DNA from: Streptantibioticus cattleyicolor NRRL 8057 = DSM 46488
GTDB taxonomy: Bacteria; Actinomycetota; Actinomycetes; Streptomycetales; Streptomycetaceae
Assembly (NCBI RefSeq): GCF_000240165.1
Contig: NC_017586.1
Coordinates: 4,787,228 to 4,851,227, forward strand
Reading direction: 5' to 3'
DNA: 64,000 bases
Shown here piece after piece: positions 19,191 to 29,797 of the stretch. The position numbers and the translations under genes are program-made. The notes under the pieces were generated by a model that saw only the letters and a list, made by a program, of their open reading frames with translations, was not told where the DNA came from and ran no database searches. Position 1 is the stretch's first letter; every line of letters starts with the position of its first letter.

Positions 19191-21128
19191 ATGACCGCAC
19201 AATCCGCAGGACCCAAGGTCTCCGAGCGGGAGGCGCGGCAGGTCGCCGAGGCGGCCAGGGAGCAGCACTGGCGCAAGCCCAGCTTCGCCAAGGAGTTGTT
19301 CCTCGGACGGTTCCGGCTCGATCTCATCCACCCGCACCCGACCCTGCCCCCGGACGCGGTGCAGCGCGGGGAGGAGTTCCTCGGCAAGCTCGCCGACTTC
19401 CTCACCGCCCACGTGGACGGCGCCCGCATCGAGCGGGAGGCGCGCGTCCCCGACGAGGTGGTGCGCGGCCTGAAGGAGCTGGGCGCCTTCGGGATGAAGA
19501 TCGACGCCCGGTACGGGGGCCTCGGGCTCACCCAGGTCTACTACAACAAGGCGCTCGCGCTGGCCGGATCGGCGAGCCCGGCGATCGGCGCGCTGCTCTC
19601 GGCCCACCAGTCGATCGGCGTACCCCAGCCGCTGAAGCTCTTCGGCACCCAGGAGCAGAAGGACGCCTTCCTGCCGCGCTGCGCCCGCACCGACATCTCC
19701 GCTTTCCTGCTCACCGAGCCCGACGTCGGCTCCGACCCGGCCCGGCTGGCCACCACGGCGGTGCCCGACGGGGACGAGTACGTCATCGACGGGGTGAAGC
19801 TGTGGACCACCAACGGGGTCGTCGCCGACCTGCTGGTGGTGATGGCCCGGGTGCCCGCCGGGGAAGGGCGCAAGGGCGGCATCACGGCCTTCGTGGTGGA
19901 GGCGGACAGCCCCGGCATCACCGTGGAGAACCGGAACGCGTTCATGGGCCTGCGCGGACTGGAGAACGGGGTCACCCGCTTCCACCAGGTGCGGGTCCCG
20001 GCCGCCAACCGCATCGGACCGGAGGGCGCCGGCCTGAAGATCGCGCTGACCACGCTCAACACCGGCCGCCTGTCGCTGCCCGCGATGTGCGCCGGGGCGG
20101 GCAAGTGGTGCCTGAAGATCGCCCGCGAGTGGTCGGCCGCCCGGGAGCAGTGGGGGCGCCCGATCGCCGAGCACGAGGCGGTCGGCGCCAAGATCTCGTT
20201 CATCGCGGCCACCACCTTCGCCCTGGAATCCGTCCTGGAACTGGCCGGGCTCATGGCCGACGAGGACCGCAACGACATCCGCATCGAAGCCGCGCTGGCC
20301 AAGCTCTACGGCAGCGAGATGGCCTGGCGGATGGCGGACGAACTCGTCCAGATCCGCGGCGGACGCGGCTTCGAGACCGCCGACTCGCTGGCCGCCCGCG
20401 GCGAACGGGCCGTCCCCGCCGAGCAGTTGCTGCGCGACCTGCGGATCAACCGGATCTTCGAGGGCTCCACCGAGATCATGCACCTGCTGATCGCCCGGGA
20501 GGCGGTGGACGCCCATCTGTCGGTCGCCGGCGACCTGATCGACCCCGGCAAGAACCTCAAGGAGAAGGCGCGGGCCGGTGCCCGGGCCGGCGGCTTCTAC
20601 GCCCGCTGGCTGCCTCAGCTCGTCACCGGACCCGGCCAACTGCCCACCGCCTACGCCCAGTTCCGCCCGGCCGGCCATCCCGACCTCGCCACCCATCTGC
20701 GGTACGTGGAGCGCTCCGCGCGCCGGCTGGCCCGCGCCACCTTCCTGGCCATGTCCCGCTGGCAGGGCCGGATGGAGACCAAGCAGGGCTTCCTCGGCCG
20801 CGTGGTGGACATCGGCGCGGAGCTGTTCGCCATGAGCGCCTCCTGCGTGCGCGCCGAGATGCTGCGTGCCAAGGGACAGCACGGCCGGGAGGCGTACCAG
20901 CTCGCCGACGCCTTCTGCCGGCAGGCCAGAATCCGGATCGAGGAGCTGTTCGGGCGGCTGTGGACCAACACCGACGCCCTCGACCGCACGGTGGTGCGCG
21001 GTGTCCTCGGCGGCGCCTACACCTGGCTGGAGCAAGGCGTCGTCGACCCTTCCGGGGACGGCCCCTGGATCGCCGACGCGACCCCGGGGCCGAGTACGAA
21101 GGCCAACGTACACAGGCCGGTGCGCTGA
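19191..21128 (+). CDS. acyl-CoA dehydrogenase family protein
   Basis: Flavoenzyme of 645 residues, longer than the usual 380-400 because of a C-terminal extension as in very-long-chain acyl-CoA dehydrogenases. The N-terminal helical domain contains [16 protein letters not shown]. The middle beta domain has [16 protein letters not shown] and LWTTNG. The C-terminal helical domain includes [17 protein letters not shown] and the region [14 protein letters not shown], which carries the expected catalytic Glu. A further helical domain fills residues about 450-620. It oxidises an acyl-CoA to the enoyl-CoA, passing electrons to ETF; chain length cannot be told from sequence alone. The ATG at 19191 has a strong AGGAGG 5-6 bases upstream. 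The Crp-like palindrome just before the gene suggests control by Crp. Confidence 0.87.
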   Translation: MTAQSAGPKVSEREARQVAEAAREQHWRKPSFAKELFLGRFRLDLIHPHPTLPPDAVQRGEEFLGKLADFLTAHVDGARIEREARVPDEVVRGLKELGAFGMKIDARYGGLGLTQVYYNKALALAGSASPAIGALLSAHQSIGVPQPLKLFGTQEQKDAFLPRCARTDISAFLLTEPDVGSDPARLATTAVPDGDEYVIDGVKLWTTNGVVADLLVVMARVPAGEGRKGGITAFVVEADSPGITVENRNAFMGLRGLENGVTRFHQVRVPAANRIGPEGAGLKIALTTLNTGRLSLPAMCAGAGKWCLKIAREWSAAREQWGRPIAEHEAVGAKISFIAATTFALESVLELAGLMADEDRNDIRIEAALAKLYGSEMAWRMADELVQIRGGRGFETADSLAARGERAVPAEQLLRDLRINRIFEGSTEIMHLLIAREAVDAHLSVAGDLIDPGKNLKEKARAGARAGGFYARWLPQLVTGPGQLPTAYAQFRPAGHPDLATHLRYVERSARRLARATFLAMSRWQGRMETKQGFLGRVVDIGAELFAMSASCVRAEMLRAKGQHGREAYQLADAFCRQARIRIEELFGRLWTNTDALDRTVVRGVLGGAYTWLEQGVVDPSGDGPWIADATPGPSTKANVHRPVR

Positions 21129-21237
21129 GCCGGCCGGGCGGGCGAGCGGGCCGGGCGGCGCCATGGAGCACGGTACGGGGCGCGCGCGGGGCCCACGCGC
21201 TGTCGGCATCGCCGACGGCTGCGGACACAATGGGGGC

Positions 21238-22565
21238 ATGACGGTAAGTTCCGCGCCCCTCGCCGCGCCCGCGCCCCTCGCCGATCCCCACGTGCTCTAC
21301 CGGCCCCAGCCGGACGGCGACCCCGGTGGCCCCCGGCGGATCGTGATCCTCGGCTCGACCGGATCGATCGGCACCCAGGCGATCGACGTGGTGCTGCGCA
21401 ACCCCGACCGCTTCCAGGTGGTCGCCCTCTCCGCGGCCGGCGGCCGGGTACGGCTGCTCGCCGAGCAGGCCCACCGGCTGCGGGTCCGGACGGTCGGCAT
21501 CGCGCAGGCGGACAAGGCGGCGGCGCTGCGCGAGGCGCTGGCCGACGCCTACGGGCCCGGCGAACCGCTGCCGGAGATCGTGGCCGGCCCGGACGCCGCC
21601 ACCGAGCTGGCCGCCCTCCCGTGCGACTCGGTGCTCAACGGGATCACCGGCTCCATCGGCCTGGCGCCCACCCTGGCCGCGCTGAAGGCGGGCCGGATCC
21701 TGGTGCTGGCCAACAAGGAGTCGCTGATCGTCGGCGGCCCGCTGGTGACCGGGCTGGCCGCGCCGGGGCAGGTCGTACCGGTCGACTCCGAGCACTCGGC
21801 GCTCTTCCAGGCGCTGCTCGGCGGCGCCCGCTCCGAGGTGCGCAAGCTGATCGTCACCGCCTCCGGCGGCCCGTTCCGCGGCCGTACCCGGGCCGAGCTG
21901 GCCGGGGTCACCCCGCGCGACGCGCTGGCCCACCCGACCTGGGACATGGGGCCGGTGATCACCATCAACTCGGCCACCCTGGTCAACAAGGGCCTGGAGG
22001 TGATCGAGGCCCACCTGCTCTACGACATCCCCTTCGACCGCATCGAGGTCGTGGTCCACCCGCAGTCCCACATCCACTCGATGGTCGAGTTCACCGACGG
22101 CTCCACCCTCGCCCAGGCGAGCCCGCCGGACATGCGCATGCCCATCGCGCTGGGCCTCGGCTGGCCCGACCGGGTGCCTGACGCGGCCCCCGCCTTCGAC
22201 TGGTCCAAGGCACTGACCTGGGAGTTCTACCCCCTCGACGACGAGGCGTTCCCCTCCGTCGGCCTCGCCCGGCACGTCGGCGGACTCGGCGGCACCGCCC
22301 CGCCGTCTTCAACGCGGCCAACGAGGAGTGCGTGGACGCCTTCCTGGCCGGACGGCTGCCGTTCACCGGGATCGTGGACACCGTCGCCGAGGTGGTCGAG
22401 CAGGGGCTCACGGCCGGGGTGGTCAAGCCGGGCACCCCCGATCGGGGGGCGGCGGCGGGAACGGGAACTTCCCTGACCCTCGCGGACGTACTCGATGCGG
22501 AGACGTGGGCACGGGCCCGCGCCCGTGAACTGGCGACGAAAGCGACAGCGGAGGCTCGCGGATGA
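21238..22565 (+). CDS. dxr: 1-deoxy-D-xylulose 5-phosphate reductoisomerase, with apparent one-base frameshift
   Basis: Second enzyme of the MEP isoprenoid pathway; converts DXP to MEP with NADPH. The N terminus shows the NADPH motif [16 protein letters not shown]. The metal-site segment [16 protein letters not shown], the flexible loop HPTWDMGP and the [19 protein letters not shown] region follow. After about codon 355 the reading frame must move by one base, near 22300-22304, to continue with [20 protein letters not shown], the conserved family C terminus, and end at 22565. Without the shift the frame ends at 22476 with an unrelated tail. A single missing G explains it. The corrected stop overlaps the ATG of the downstream protease gene, supporting the corrected frame. 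As this step is normally essential, an error in the sequence is more likely than a dead gene. Confidence 0.88.
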
Positions 22566-23872
22566 CGGCTTTGATGACGGTCCTCGGCATAGTCGTCTTC
22601 GCGATCGGCCTGCTGATCTCCATCGCGTGGCACGAGCTGGGCCACCTGTCCACCGCCAAGCTCTTCGGCATCCGGGTGCCGCAGTACATGGTCGGCTTCG
22701 GCCCGACGATCTTCTCGCGCAAGAAGGGCGAGACGGAGTACGGGATCAAGGCGATCCCGCTGGGCGGCTACATCCGGATGATCGGGATGTTCCCGCCCGG
22801 TGACGACGGCCGGGTCAAGGCGCGCTCCACCTCGCCGTGGCGCGGCATGATCGAGGACGCCCGGTCGGCCGCCTTCGAGGAGCTGCGGCCCGGCGACGAG
22901 ACCCGGATGTTCTACACCCGCGCGCCCTGGAAGCGGGTCGTGGTGATGTTCGCCGGCCCCTTCATGAACCTGGTGCTGGCCGTCGCGCTCTTCCTCGGCG
23001 TGCTCATGGGGTTCGGGATCAACTCCCAGACCACCACCGTCAGCACCGTCTCCGACTGCGTGATCTCCCAGGCCGCCGCCAACAACGGCAAGACCACCTG
23101 CGCCGCCGGCGACCCGGCCTCCCCGGCCAAGCTGGCCGGCCTGAAGGCGGGCGACACCATCACCGCCTTCGACGGCCACCCGATCAAGGACTGGGCCACC
23201 CTCCAGAAGGACATCCGGGAGACCACCGGCCCGGCCACCATCACCGTCCGCCGCGACGGCCGCACCCTGGACCTGCACGCCAGCCTGATAGAGAACCAGG
23301 TGGCCAAGTCCGACGGTCACGGCGGCACCGTGGCGGGCCAGTACGTCCGGGCCGGCTTCCTCGGCTTCACCCCGGCGCCCGGGATCATCCGGCAGTCCTT
23401 CTCCGACTCGGTGAGCCGGATGGGCGACATGGTGGTCACCGCCACCAAGTCCCTGGTCGACCTGCCGCAGCGGATCCCGGACCTGTGGAACGCGGCGTTC
23501 AACGGCGCCCCCCGCAAGGCCGACTCCCCGATGGGCGTCATCGGCGCCGCCCGGGTCGGCGGTGACGTGTTCTCCCTGCACATCCCGCCGGAGCAGCGGG
23601 TGGCCACCATGCTGATGCTGGTCGCCGGGTTCAACCTGTCGCTCTTCCTGTTCAACATGCTGCCGCTGCTGCCGCTGGACGGCGGCCACATCGCCGGGGC
23701 CCTGTGGGAGGCGCTCAAGCGCCATCTGGCCCGGGTCTTCCGGCGGCCCGACCCCGGACCGTTCGACGTGGCCAAGATGATGCCGGTCGCCTATGTCGTC
23801 GCCGGTCTGTTCCTGTCGTTCACCGTGCTGGTACTGATCGCGGACGTGGTCAACCCGGTCAAGATCGCCTGA
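22562..23872 (+). CDS. rseP: RIP site-2 metalloprotease (RseP/Rip1-like)
   Basis: Intramembrane zinc protease of 436 residues that cuts single-pass membrane proteins such as anti-sigma factors. The HExxH site is in the first membrane helix (His24, Glu25, His28 in AWHELGH). A PDZ domain lies between about residues 130 and 220, and the second active-site motif [12 protein letters not shown] is near residue 380 in a later helix. About four membrane segments are visible. The periplasmic loop before the PDZ domain contains two cysteines (near residues 165 and 180) that could pair. The ATG overlaps the dxr stop codon (ATGA), so translation is coupled to dxr. A hairpin ends the unit at 23909-23944. 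Confidence 0.92.
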   Translation: MTALMTVLGIVVFAIGLLISIAWHELGHLSTAKLFGIRVPQYMVGFGPTIFSRKKGETEYGIKAIPLGGYIRMIGMFPPGDDGRVKARSTSPWRGMIEDARSAAFEELRPGDETRMFYTRAPWKRVVVMFAGPFMNLVLAVALFLGVLMGFGINSQTTTVSTVSDCVISQAAANNGKTTCAAGDPASPAKLAGLKAGDTITAFDGHPIKDWATLQKDIRETTGPATITVRRDGRTLDLHASLIENQVAKSDGHGGTVAGQYVRAGFLGFTPAPGIIRQSFSDSVSRMGDMVVTATKSLVDLPQRIPDLWNAAFNGAPRKADSPMGVIGAARVGGDVFSLHIPPEQRVATMLMLVAGFNLSLFLFNMLPLLPLDGGHIAGALWEALKRHLARVFRRPDPGPFDVAKMMPVAYVVAGLFLSFTVLVLIADVVNPVKIA

Positions 23873-23908
23873 TCGCCGTTCGAAAGCGGCCGTCACCCCA
23901 CGGACGGA

Positions 23909-23944
23909 CCACCGGCCGGGCACCATCAGGTGTCCGGCCGGTGG
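23909..23944 (+). terminator. hairpin terminator between the site-2 protease gene and ispG
   Basis: A 16-bp stem (23909-23924 with 23929-23944, one G-T pair) closes a 4-base ATCA loop 36 bases past the protease stop codon. Confidence 0.8.
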
Positions 23945-23984
23945 CGTGTCACCGGTGAATGTGCCCGGCCCGAAGGGCGTGCCG

Positions 23985-23990
23985 TAGGCT
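23985..23990 (+). promoter_or_regulatory. possible -10 element of the ispG promoter
   Basis: TAGGCT, a frequent -10 form in Streptomyces housekeeping promoters, lies 60 bases before the ispG start and just after the upstream terminator. No good -35 box was seen at the right spacing. Confidence 0.35.
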
Positions 23991-24050
23991 CGGTGAACGG
24001 AGCCCGCTCAGGCCGGGACCTTGGATCCACACGTTGAGGATGCACAGCAC

Positions 24051-25205
24051 ATGACCGCGATTTCGCTCGGGATGCCGTCCGTGCCGCTGAAGCTGGCCGA
24101 TCGTCGTAGGAGCCGTCAGATCCAGGTCGGGTCGGTGGCGGTGGGCGGGGACGCTCCGGTGTCGGTGCAGTCGATGACGACGACGGTGACGGCGGACATC
24201 GGTGCGACGTTGCAGCAGATCGCGGAGTTGACGGCGGCGGGGTGCCAGATCGTGCGGGTGGCGTGTCCGTCGCAGGACGACGCGGACGCGTTGCCGGTGA
24301 TCGCGCGTAAGTCGCAGATTCCGGTGATCGCGGACATTCATTTCCAGCCGAAGTACGTGTTCGCGGCGATCGATGCCGGGTGTGCGGCGGTGCGGGTGAA
24401 TCCGGGGAACATCCGGCAGTTCGACGACAAGGTCAAGGAGATCGCGGCGGCGGCGTCGGCGGCGGGGGTGCCGATCCGGATCGGGGTGAACGCCGGGTCG
24501 CTGGACAAGCGGCTGCTGGAGAAGTACGGGCGGGCGACGCCGGAGGCGTTGGTGGAGTCGGCGTTGTGGGAGTGCTCGCTGTTCGAGGAGCACGGGTTCC
24601 GGGACATCAAGATCTCGGTGAAGCACAACGATCCGGTGGTGATGGTCAACGCCTACCGGCTGCTGGCGCAGAAGTGCGACTACCCGTTGCATCTGGGTGT
24701 GACGGAGGCGGGGCCGGCGTTCCAGGGGACGGTCAAGTCCGCGGTGGCGTTCGGTGCGCTGCTGGCGGAGGGGATCGGGGACACCATCCGGGTGTCGCTG
24801 TCGGCGCCTCCGGCGGAGGAGGTCAAGGTGGGGATCGCGATCCTGGAGTCCCTCGGCCTGCGGCAGCGGCGTCTGGAGATTGTGTCGTGTCCGTCGTGCG
24901 GGCGTGCGCAGGTGGATGTGTACAAGCTGGCGGACGAGGTGACGGCGGGGCTGGACGGTCTTGAGGTGCCGTTGCGGGTGGCGGTGATGGGGTGTGTGGT
25001 CAACGGTCCGGGGGAGGCGCGGGAGGCGGACCTTGGGGTGGCCTCGGGCAACGGCAAGGGGCAGATCTTCGTCAAGGGTGAGGTGATCAAGACCGTGCCG
25101 GAGTCGAAGATCGTGGAGACCCTGATCGAGGAGGCGATGAAGATCGCCGAGCAGATGAAGGACGACGGCACCCCCTCCGGCGAGCCCTCCGTCTCCGTCT
25201 CCTGA
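24051..25205 (+). CDS. ispG: 4-hydroxy-3-methylbut-2-enyl diphosphate synthase
   Basis: Penultimate enzyme of the MEP isoprenoid pathway; reduces MEcPP to HMBPP using a [4Fe-4S] cluster. 384 residues, cytoplasmic. The N-terminal TIM-barrel includes [21 protein letters not shown] and VRVNPGNI. The C-terminal domain carries the cluster cysteines in SCPSCGR and GCVVNGPGE. The ATG at 24051 has GAGGA about 10 bases upstream; an in-frame ATG at 24021 lacks a ribosome site. The body of the gene uses G-ending codons (GCG, GTG, ACG, TCG) far more than the C-ending codons dominating neighbouring genes, and reverts to C-ending codons in the last 30 or so codons. This suggests a mosaic or transferred origin. 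Confidence 0.94.
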   Translation: MTAISLGMPSVPLKLADRRRSRQIQVGSVAVGGDAPVSVQSMTTTVTADIGATLQQIAELTAAGCQIVRVACPSQDDADALPVIARKSQIPVIADIHFQPKYVFAAIDAGCAAVRVNPGNIRQFDDKVKEIAAAASAAGVPIRIGVNAGSLDKRLLEKYGRATPEALVESALWECSLFEEHGFRDIKISVKHNDPVVMVNAYRLLAQKCDYPLHLGVTEAGPAFQGTVKSAVAFGALLAEGIGDTIRVSLSAPPAEEVKVGIAILESLGLRQRRLEIVSCPSCGRAQVDVYKLADEVTAGLDGLEVPLRVAVMGCVVNGPGEAREADLGVASGNGKGQIFVKGEVIKTVPESKIVETLIEEAMKIAEQMKDDGTPSGEPSVSVS

Positions 25206-25275
25206 CCCCCGCCCGGTCCCCGGCCCGCCTTCCGCCCGCCCGCCCGCGTGGCGGGACGTCGCGGTACAGTGCGCA

Positions 25276-25307
25276 GATCGGCGGCCCGTGCACCGGGGCC
25301 GCCGATC
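25276..25307 (+). terminator. hairpin between ispG and the GNAT gene
   Basis: A perfect 12-bp stem (25276-25287 with 25296-25307) with an 8-base loop. It lies 70 bases past ispG and 42 bases before the next start. It follows a TACAGT sequence (25265-25270) that could be a -10 box. It may therefore end ispG transcripts or sit in the leader of the acetyltransferase mRNA. Confidence 0.55.
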
Positions 25308-25348
25308 AGCAGCCCACCCGAGGGCAGACGTACCGGCGAGGCGCCCAC

Positions 25349-26194
25349 GTGTTGACCACCACCACGACCAAGGTCCTGGAGCCCGGCGAACTCGACGCCG
25401 CGCTCGCCGTCCTCGACCGCGACCCGGTGGCGAATGCTTTCGTCGCCGCCCGCGTCCAGGTCGCCGGGCTCGACCCCTGGCGCCTCGGCGGCGAGATGTG
25501 GGGCTGGTACAGCGGCGGCCGGCTGGAATCGCTCTGCTACGCCGGCGCCAACCTGGTGCCCATCTGCGCCGGCCCCGAGGCCGTACGGGCCTTCGCCGAA
25601 CGCGCCCGCCGGGCCGGCCGCCGCTGCTCGTCCATCGTCGGCCCCGCCGACGCCACCGCCGCCCTGTGGGCCCTGCTGGAACCGAGCTGGGGCCCGGCCC
25701 GCGAGGTCCGCGCCCGGCAGCCGCTGATGGTCACCCGCTCGCTGCCCGCCGACGTCCGCCCCGACCCGCTGGTGCGCAGGGTCCGCCGGGACGAGATGGA
25801 CCTGATCACCCCGGCCTGCGTGGCGATGTTCACCGAGGAGGTCGGCGTCTCCCCGCTGGCCGGCGACGGCGGCCTGCTCTACCAGGCCCGGGTCGCCGAA
25901 CTCGTCGCCGCCGGACGCTCGTTCGCCCGCATCGAGGACGGCCGGGTGGTCTTCAAGGCCGAACTCGGCGCCGTCACCTCGCACGCCTGCCAGATCCAGG
26001 GCGTCTGGGTGGCCCCCGAACACCGCGGCCGAGGGCTCTCCGAGACCGGCATGGCCGCCGTCCTCCACTACGCGCTGCGCGAGGTCGCCCCGGTGGCCAG
26101 CCTCTACGTCAACGACTTCAACGCCCCCGCCCGCGCCGCCTACCGCAGGGTCGGCTTCACCGAGGTCGGGGCCTTCATGAGCGTGTTGTTCTGA
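25349..26194 (+). CDS. GNAT acetyltransferase with N-terminal DUF4081-like domain
   Basis: 281 residues, cytoplasmic. The N-terminal half (about 1-130) resembles the DUF4081 domain found fused to acetyltransferases in actinobacteria. The C-terminal half is a GNAT fold with the acetyl-CoA-binding segment IQGVWVAPEHRGRGLSETGMAAV and the late strand VASLYVNDFNAPARAAYRRVGF. The acceptor is unknown. The start is a GTG at 25349 directly followed by TTG, with only a weak GGCGAGG ribosome site. The position next to ispG is common in Streptomyces, but a functional link is not evident. A second, shorter GNAT gene begins 25 bases after its stop. Confidence 0.85.
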   Translation: MLTTTTTKVLEPGELDAALAVLDRDPVANAFVAARVQVAGLDPWRLGGEMWGWYSGGRLESLCYAGANLVPICAGPEAVRAFAERARRAGRRCSSIVGPADATAALWALLEPSWGPAREVRARQPLMVTRSLPADVRPDPLVRRVRRDEMDLITPACVAMFTEEVGVSPLAGDGGLLYQARVAELVAAGRSFARIEDGRVVFKAELGAVTSHACQIQGVWVAPEHRGRGLSETGMAAVLHYALREVAPVASLYVNDFNAPARAAYRRVGFTEVGAFMSVLF

Positions 26195-26219
26195 CCGCTT
26201 GGGGCGGTAGTGTCCGGGC

Positions 26220-26756
26220 ATGGACGACGTGCTGGTGGAAAAGCTCGATCTGGCGGACCGGGTCGACGACGCGCTCGCCGTGCAGGCCCTCGCCTTCGGC
26301 CTGACCGACGACGAGATCGCGATACGCCGCCAGATCGTCCTGCGCCATCTGACCCAGCCGGGGGTACGCGCGCTGGGCGCCACCACCCCCGGCGGCCGGC
26401 TCGTCGGCTTCGGCTACGGCATGCCCAACGACCGGGCCCACTGGTGGTCCACCGTGGTCGAGCCCTACCTCCACCGCGACGGCCTCGACCACTGGCTCGA
26501 CGCCTCCTTCGTCGTGGTGGAGCTGCACGTCCTCCCCGCCTTCCAGGGCCGCGGCGTCGGACGCCGGCTGATCACCGGGCTGACCGATCCGGCCGGGCTG
26601 CCGCGCAGCATCCTGTCCGCCCTCGACCTGGACAGCCCCGCCCGCCACTTCTACCGCTCCCTGGGCTACACCGACCTCGCCCACCCCGTGCACTTCCCCG
26701 GCGCCCCCACCCCGTACACGGTGATGGGCGCCCCGCTGCCGCTGCGCCGCGGCTGA
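26220..26756 (+). CDS. GNAT family N-acetyltransferase
   Basis: 178 residues, cytoplasmic. The acetyl-CoA-binding loop is visible in [21 protein letters not shown], and the C-terminal strand-helix in [18 protein letters not shown] tryptophan-rich segment ([23 protein letters not shown]) may shape the acceptor pocket. The substrate is unknown. It probably shares an mRNA with the GNAT gene upstream and is convergent with the kinase gene, 19 bases away. Confidence 0.82.
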   Translation: MDDVLVEKLDLADRVDDALAVQALAFGLTDDEIAIRRQIVLRHLTQPGVRALGATTPGGRLVGFGYGMPNDRAHWWSTVVEPYLHRDGLDHWLDASFVVVELHVLPAFQGRGVGRRLITGLTDPAGLPRSILSALDLDSPARHFYRSLGYTDLAHPVHFPGAPTPYTVMGAPLPLRRG

Positions 26757-26775
26757 CCGGGGGAGGGGCCGGTGC

Positions 26776-27714
26776 TCACTCCGCCAGCCAGGAGGCGAAC
26801 TCCAGCAGCAGCTCGCCGCCGGTCCGGTCCCCCACCGACCAGCACCACACCCCGGCCTCCACCGCGCGGAAGACCGTCCAGTCACGCAACCGGCCCGGGT
26901 CGGTCTCCAGCGCGTCGGAGAGCCTGGCCAGACGGCGGCGGGCGGCGGCCCGGCCGCCCGGGGAGGCCACCAGGTCCTCCCGCCGGTCCAGCAGCAGCCA
27001 GGCCAGGTCGTACCCCGGGTCGCCGACCAGCGGCTTGGGGTCGATCGCCAGCCACGGCAGCCGGTCGGCGGCGAGCACGTTGCCCTGGTGGAAGTCGCCG
27101 TGCAGCAGCACCGGCCCACCCGGCACCGGGGAGCCGGCCAGCCGCTCGTACGCCTCCAGCGCCTCGTCGATCAACGGGCGGCCGGACTCGGCCCACGGCC
27201 GCCCGCGCCGCTCGCGCAGCAGCGCCGCCAGGCGGGCGGTGTGGTCGGCGACCGCGGTGAACGGGTGGGCCTCGGCCGGCGGCACCCACAGCCGGCGCAG
27301 CACCCCGGCGGCCTCCAGCATCGCCTTGGCGTCCGGCAGCGACCGCAGGCTGATGTCCGGGTGGAGCCGCTCCAGCAGCAGCGCGCCCGCCTCCGGCGCG
27401 TGCTCGAGCAGCCTTACCGCCCCGGTGCCGTTCCAGTGCGCCAGCGCGGCCGGCTCCTGCGCGGTCTCGGCGGTGACCATGCCGATCTTCAGCGTGGCCG
27501 CGGTGGTGTCGGCCCGCCGGACGAGGACCACCATGCTGACGTTCCCGCCCGGGTACTGCACCCGTTCCGGGGTCAGCTCCCAGCGCTCCAGGCACCCGGC
27601 GACCAGCCCCGGAAGCCCGGCCAGCCAGGCGCGGCCCGCCTCGCCCTCCCAGGCGGTGACGGTACGCACCAGCCGGTCGGGCGGGTCCAGCGGGACATGC
27701 GGTGCCGGGGCCAT
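26776..27714 (-). CDS. aminoglycoside/hydroxyurea phosphotransferase-like kinase
   Basis: 312 residues, cytoplasmic. The kinase catalytic loop is [12 protein letters not shown] (His-Gly-Asp...Asn), followed by the metal-binding [21 protein letters not shown]. This pattern fits the family of streptomycin 6-phosphotransferases and hydroxyurea kinases (PF04655) that inactivate antibiotics by phosphorylation. The N-terminal nucleotide-binding lobe is less clear, with the Lys in AATLKIGM. The true substrate cannot be read from sequence. Many such genes in soil actinomycetes have no proven resistance role. No antibiotic biosynthesis gene lies nearby. The ATG at 27714 precedes a long upstream gap. 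Confidence 0.8.
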   Translation of the reverse strand: MAPAPHVPLDPPDRLVRTVTAWEGEAGRAWLAGLPGLVAGCLERWELTPERVQYPGGNVSMVVLVRRADTTAATLKIGMVTAETAQEPAALAHWNGTGAVRLLEHAPEAGALLLERLHPDISLRSLPDAKAMLEAAGVLRRLWVPPAEAHPFTAVADHTARLAALLRERRGRPWAESGRPLIDEALEAYERLAGSPVPGGPVLLHGDFHQGNVLAADRLPWLAIDPKPLVGDPGYDLAWLLLDRREDLVASPGGRAAARRRLARLSDALETDPGRLRDWTVFRAVEAGVWCWSVGDRTGGELLLEFASWLAE

Positions 27715-28041
27715 GGCTGCGGAAACCTCCGATTGGTCGCGCGGGACGGATACGGCACGGACGGACCCGGCGCACCCGAAGGCGTCCGCGCCCGGAGCAC
27801 ACGCGTCGGAACGCCGGGGGCGAGTGGTGCGGGGTCCGCCGGGCGGGGGGCGCCCGGGGCGGTGAGCGCGGCCGGGCGCGCGGCGGGTACGGCTCGGCCG
27901 CCCGGCCCGGCCGGGTACGGGGCGCTCTTCGCGTGCGGCACGTTCCCCTTCCTGGCCTCTTCCCGGCCCGGCGGCTTCACTGGCCGACGGCCGGCCCCGA
28001 GCCTACCTGCGGGTACGCTGCGGGCGGCGGGCGGCCTGCCG

Positions 28042-28093
28042 GATTCGCGGTGCCTGCGCCGAATCGTCAGCCGGGTGCCGGAAACGATAGGCT
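28042..28093 (+). promoter_or_regulatory. promoter region of the rimP-nusA-infB operon
   Basis: The 436-bp gap between the divergent kinase and rimP genes contains no coding sequence that can be supported. GATTCG (28042-28047) and CGAATC (28060-28065) form a small dyad. TAGGCT (28088-28093), a plausible -10 box, lies 57 bases before the rimP start. No clear -35 was seen. The rest of the gap is GC-rich with nothing recognisable. Confidence 0.35.
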
Positions 28094-28150
28094 CATGCCC
28101 GACACGCGACGATCCCCTACAACAGCACACGCGGCCGAGGAGTCACCCGG

Positions 28151-28693
28151 ATGAGCACCACCCAGAGCCACAGGCTGCGCGAGTTGCTGGAGCCGCTCGC
28201 CGACGCGGCGGGACTGGATCTGGAGGAGGTCGCGGTGACCCCGGCCGGCCGGCGCCGGCTGCTGCGGGTCGTGGTGGACAGCGACACCGGGGTCGAACTG
28301 GACACCGTCGCCGCGCTGAGCCGGCAGATCTCCGAGGCCCTGGACGACTCCGACGTGATGGGCGGCGCCCCCTACGTCCTGGAGGTCACCTCGCCCGGCA
28401 CCGACCGGCCGCTGACCGAACCGCGGCACTTCGCCCGCAACACCGGCCGGCTGATCACCGCCCGGCTGGCCGACGACACCTCGCTGACCGCCCGGATCAC
28501 CGGCGTCGACGACTCCGGCGTGGACCTGGAGGTCCCCGGGGTCAAGGGCCGCAAGCCCACCGCCCGCCGGCTGGCGTTCGCCGAGATCACCCGGGCCAAG
28601 GTCGAGATCGAGTTCAACCGCAAGAGCAACGACACGGACGACGCATCGGACCTGGCCGCCTCCGACGTCGACGAGAGCACCGAGGAGGCGTAG
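28151..28693 (+). CDS. rimP: ribosome maturation factor RimP
   Basis: 180 residues. RimP assists assembly of the 30S ribosomal subunit. The N-terminal domain contains [24 protein letters not shown]. The conserved [26 protein letters not shown] links it to the C-terminal SH3-like domain, which ends near residue 160. A short acidic tail follows. The ATG has a GAGGAG ribosome site about 10 bases upstream. It is the first gene of the nusA-infB operon; nusA starts 2 bases after its stop codon. Confidence 0.93.
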   Translation: MSTTQSHRLRELLEPLADAAGLDLEEVAVTPAGRRRLLRVVVDSDTGVELDTVAALSRQISEALDDSDVMGGAPYVLEVTSPGTDRPLTEPRHFARNTGRLITARLADDTSLTARITGVDDSGVDLEVPGVKGRKPTARRLAFAEITRAKVEIEFNRKSNDTDDASDLAASDVDESTEEA

Positions 28694-28695
28694 CC

Positions 28696-29712
28696 GTGGA
28701 CATCGACATGAGTGCCCTGCGGGGACTGGTTCGGGAGAAGGAGATCTCGTTCGACCTGCTGGTCGAGGCGATCGAATCGGCCCTCCTCATCGCCTACCAC
28801 CGGGAGCCCGGCAGCCGCCGGGACGCCCGCGTGGAGCTGGACCGCAAGACCGGCCACGTGACCGTCTGGGCCCGGGAGGACGCCTCCGAGGTGCCCGAGG
28901 GCGGCGAGCCGCGCGAGTTCGACGACACCCCCAGCGGCTTCGGCCGGATCGCCGCCACCACCGCCAAGCAGGTCATCCTCCAGCGGCTGCGGGACGCCGA
29001 GGAGGAGGTCACCTTCGGCGAGTACGCCGGCCGCGAGGGCGACATCGTCGCCGGCGTGGTGCAGCAGGGCAGCGACCCGCGCAACGTGCTGGTCGACATC
29101 GGCAAGCTGGAGGCCATCCTGCCCCCGCAGGAGCAGGTCCCCGGCGAGGACTACAAGCACGGCACCCGGCTGCGCTGCTACGTCGTGCGGGTGGTCAAGG
29201 GGGTACGCGGCCCCTCCGTCACCCTCTCGCGCACCCACCCCAATCTGGTGAAGAAGCTCTTCGCGCTGGAGGTCCCGGAGATCGCCGACGGCTCCGTGGT
29301 GATCGAGGCGATCGCCCGCGAGTCCGGCCACCGCACCAAGATCGCGGTCCGCTCGGCCCGGCAGGGGCTCAACGCCAAGGGCGCCTGCATCGGCCCGATG
29401 GGCGGCCGGGTCCGCGCGGTCATGGCCGAGCTGGGCGGCGAGAAGATCGACATCGTGGACTGGTCGGACGACCCGGCGCAGATGGTGGCCAACGCGCTCT
29501 CCCCGGCCCGGGTGACCAAGGTCGAGATCGTCGACCTGGTCGGCCGCTCCGCCCGGGTGACCGTGCCCGACTACCAGCTCTCCCTGGCCATCGGCAAGGA
29601 GGGGCAGAACGCCCGGCTGGCCGCCCGGCTCACCGGCTGGCGGATCGACATCCGGCCGGACACCGAGCCGGAGGGCGCCGAGCCCGCCCACGGTGCCGAA
29701 CGGCAACGCTGA
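28696..29712 (+). CDS. nusA: transcription termination/antitermination factor NusA
   Basis: 338 residues, binds RNA polymerase and nascent RNA. The N-terminal RNAP-binding domain (about 1-110) is followed by an S1 domain ([25 protein letters not shown]) and two KH domains ([18 protein letters not shown] and [18 protein letters not shown]). It lacks the C-terminal acidic repeats of the E. coli protein, as is normal for actinobacteria. The GTG start is 2 bases past the rimP stop, with GAGGAGG of the rimP tail serving as ribosome site. Confidence 0.95.
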   Translation: MDIDMSALRGLVREKEISFDLLVEAIESALLIAYHREPGSRRDARVELDRKTGHVTVWAREDASEVPEGGEPREFDDTPSGFGRIAATTAKQVILQRLRDAEEEVTFGEYAGREGDIVAGVVQQGSDPRNVLVDIGKLEAILPPQEQVPGEDYKHGTRLRCYVVRVVKGVRGPSVTLSRTHPNLVKKLFALEVPEIADGSVVIEAIARESGHRTKIAVRSARQGLNAKGACIGPMGGRVRAVMAELGGEKIDIVDWSDDPAQMVANALSPARVTKVEIVDLVGRSARVTVPDYQLSLAIGKEGQNARLAARLTGWRIDIRPDTEPEGAEPAHGAERQR

Positions 29713-29752
29713 CCGAAACCGATCACCGTAGCCGACGAAGATGTCATCGCGA

Positions 29753-29774
29753 GCCTTACCCGAAGGGGTGAGGC
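29753..29774 (+). promoter_or_regulatory. hairpin in the nusA-ylxR spacer
   Basis: A 9-bp stem with one G-T pair (29753-29761 with 29766-29774) and a GAAG loop lies between nusA and ylxR, just upstream of the GGGGAGG ribosome site. It could act as a weak attenuator or mRNA-processing site inside the operon. Confidence 0.35.
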
Positions 29775-29797
29775 CCGCATGGGGAGGTAGACTTAGA

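Noticed and set aside
18872-19194. Two small open frames between the aldehyde and acyl-CoA dehydrogenase genes
   Set aside because: They start inside the terminator hairpin, have no ribosome site and read through the CTCGCT-rich structured segment.
22296-22310. Programmed -1 frameshift in dxr
   Set aside because: There is no slippery heptamer and no clear downstream stimulator; a missing base is the simpler explanation.
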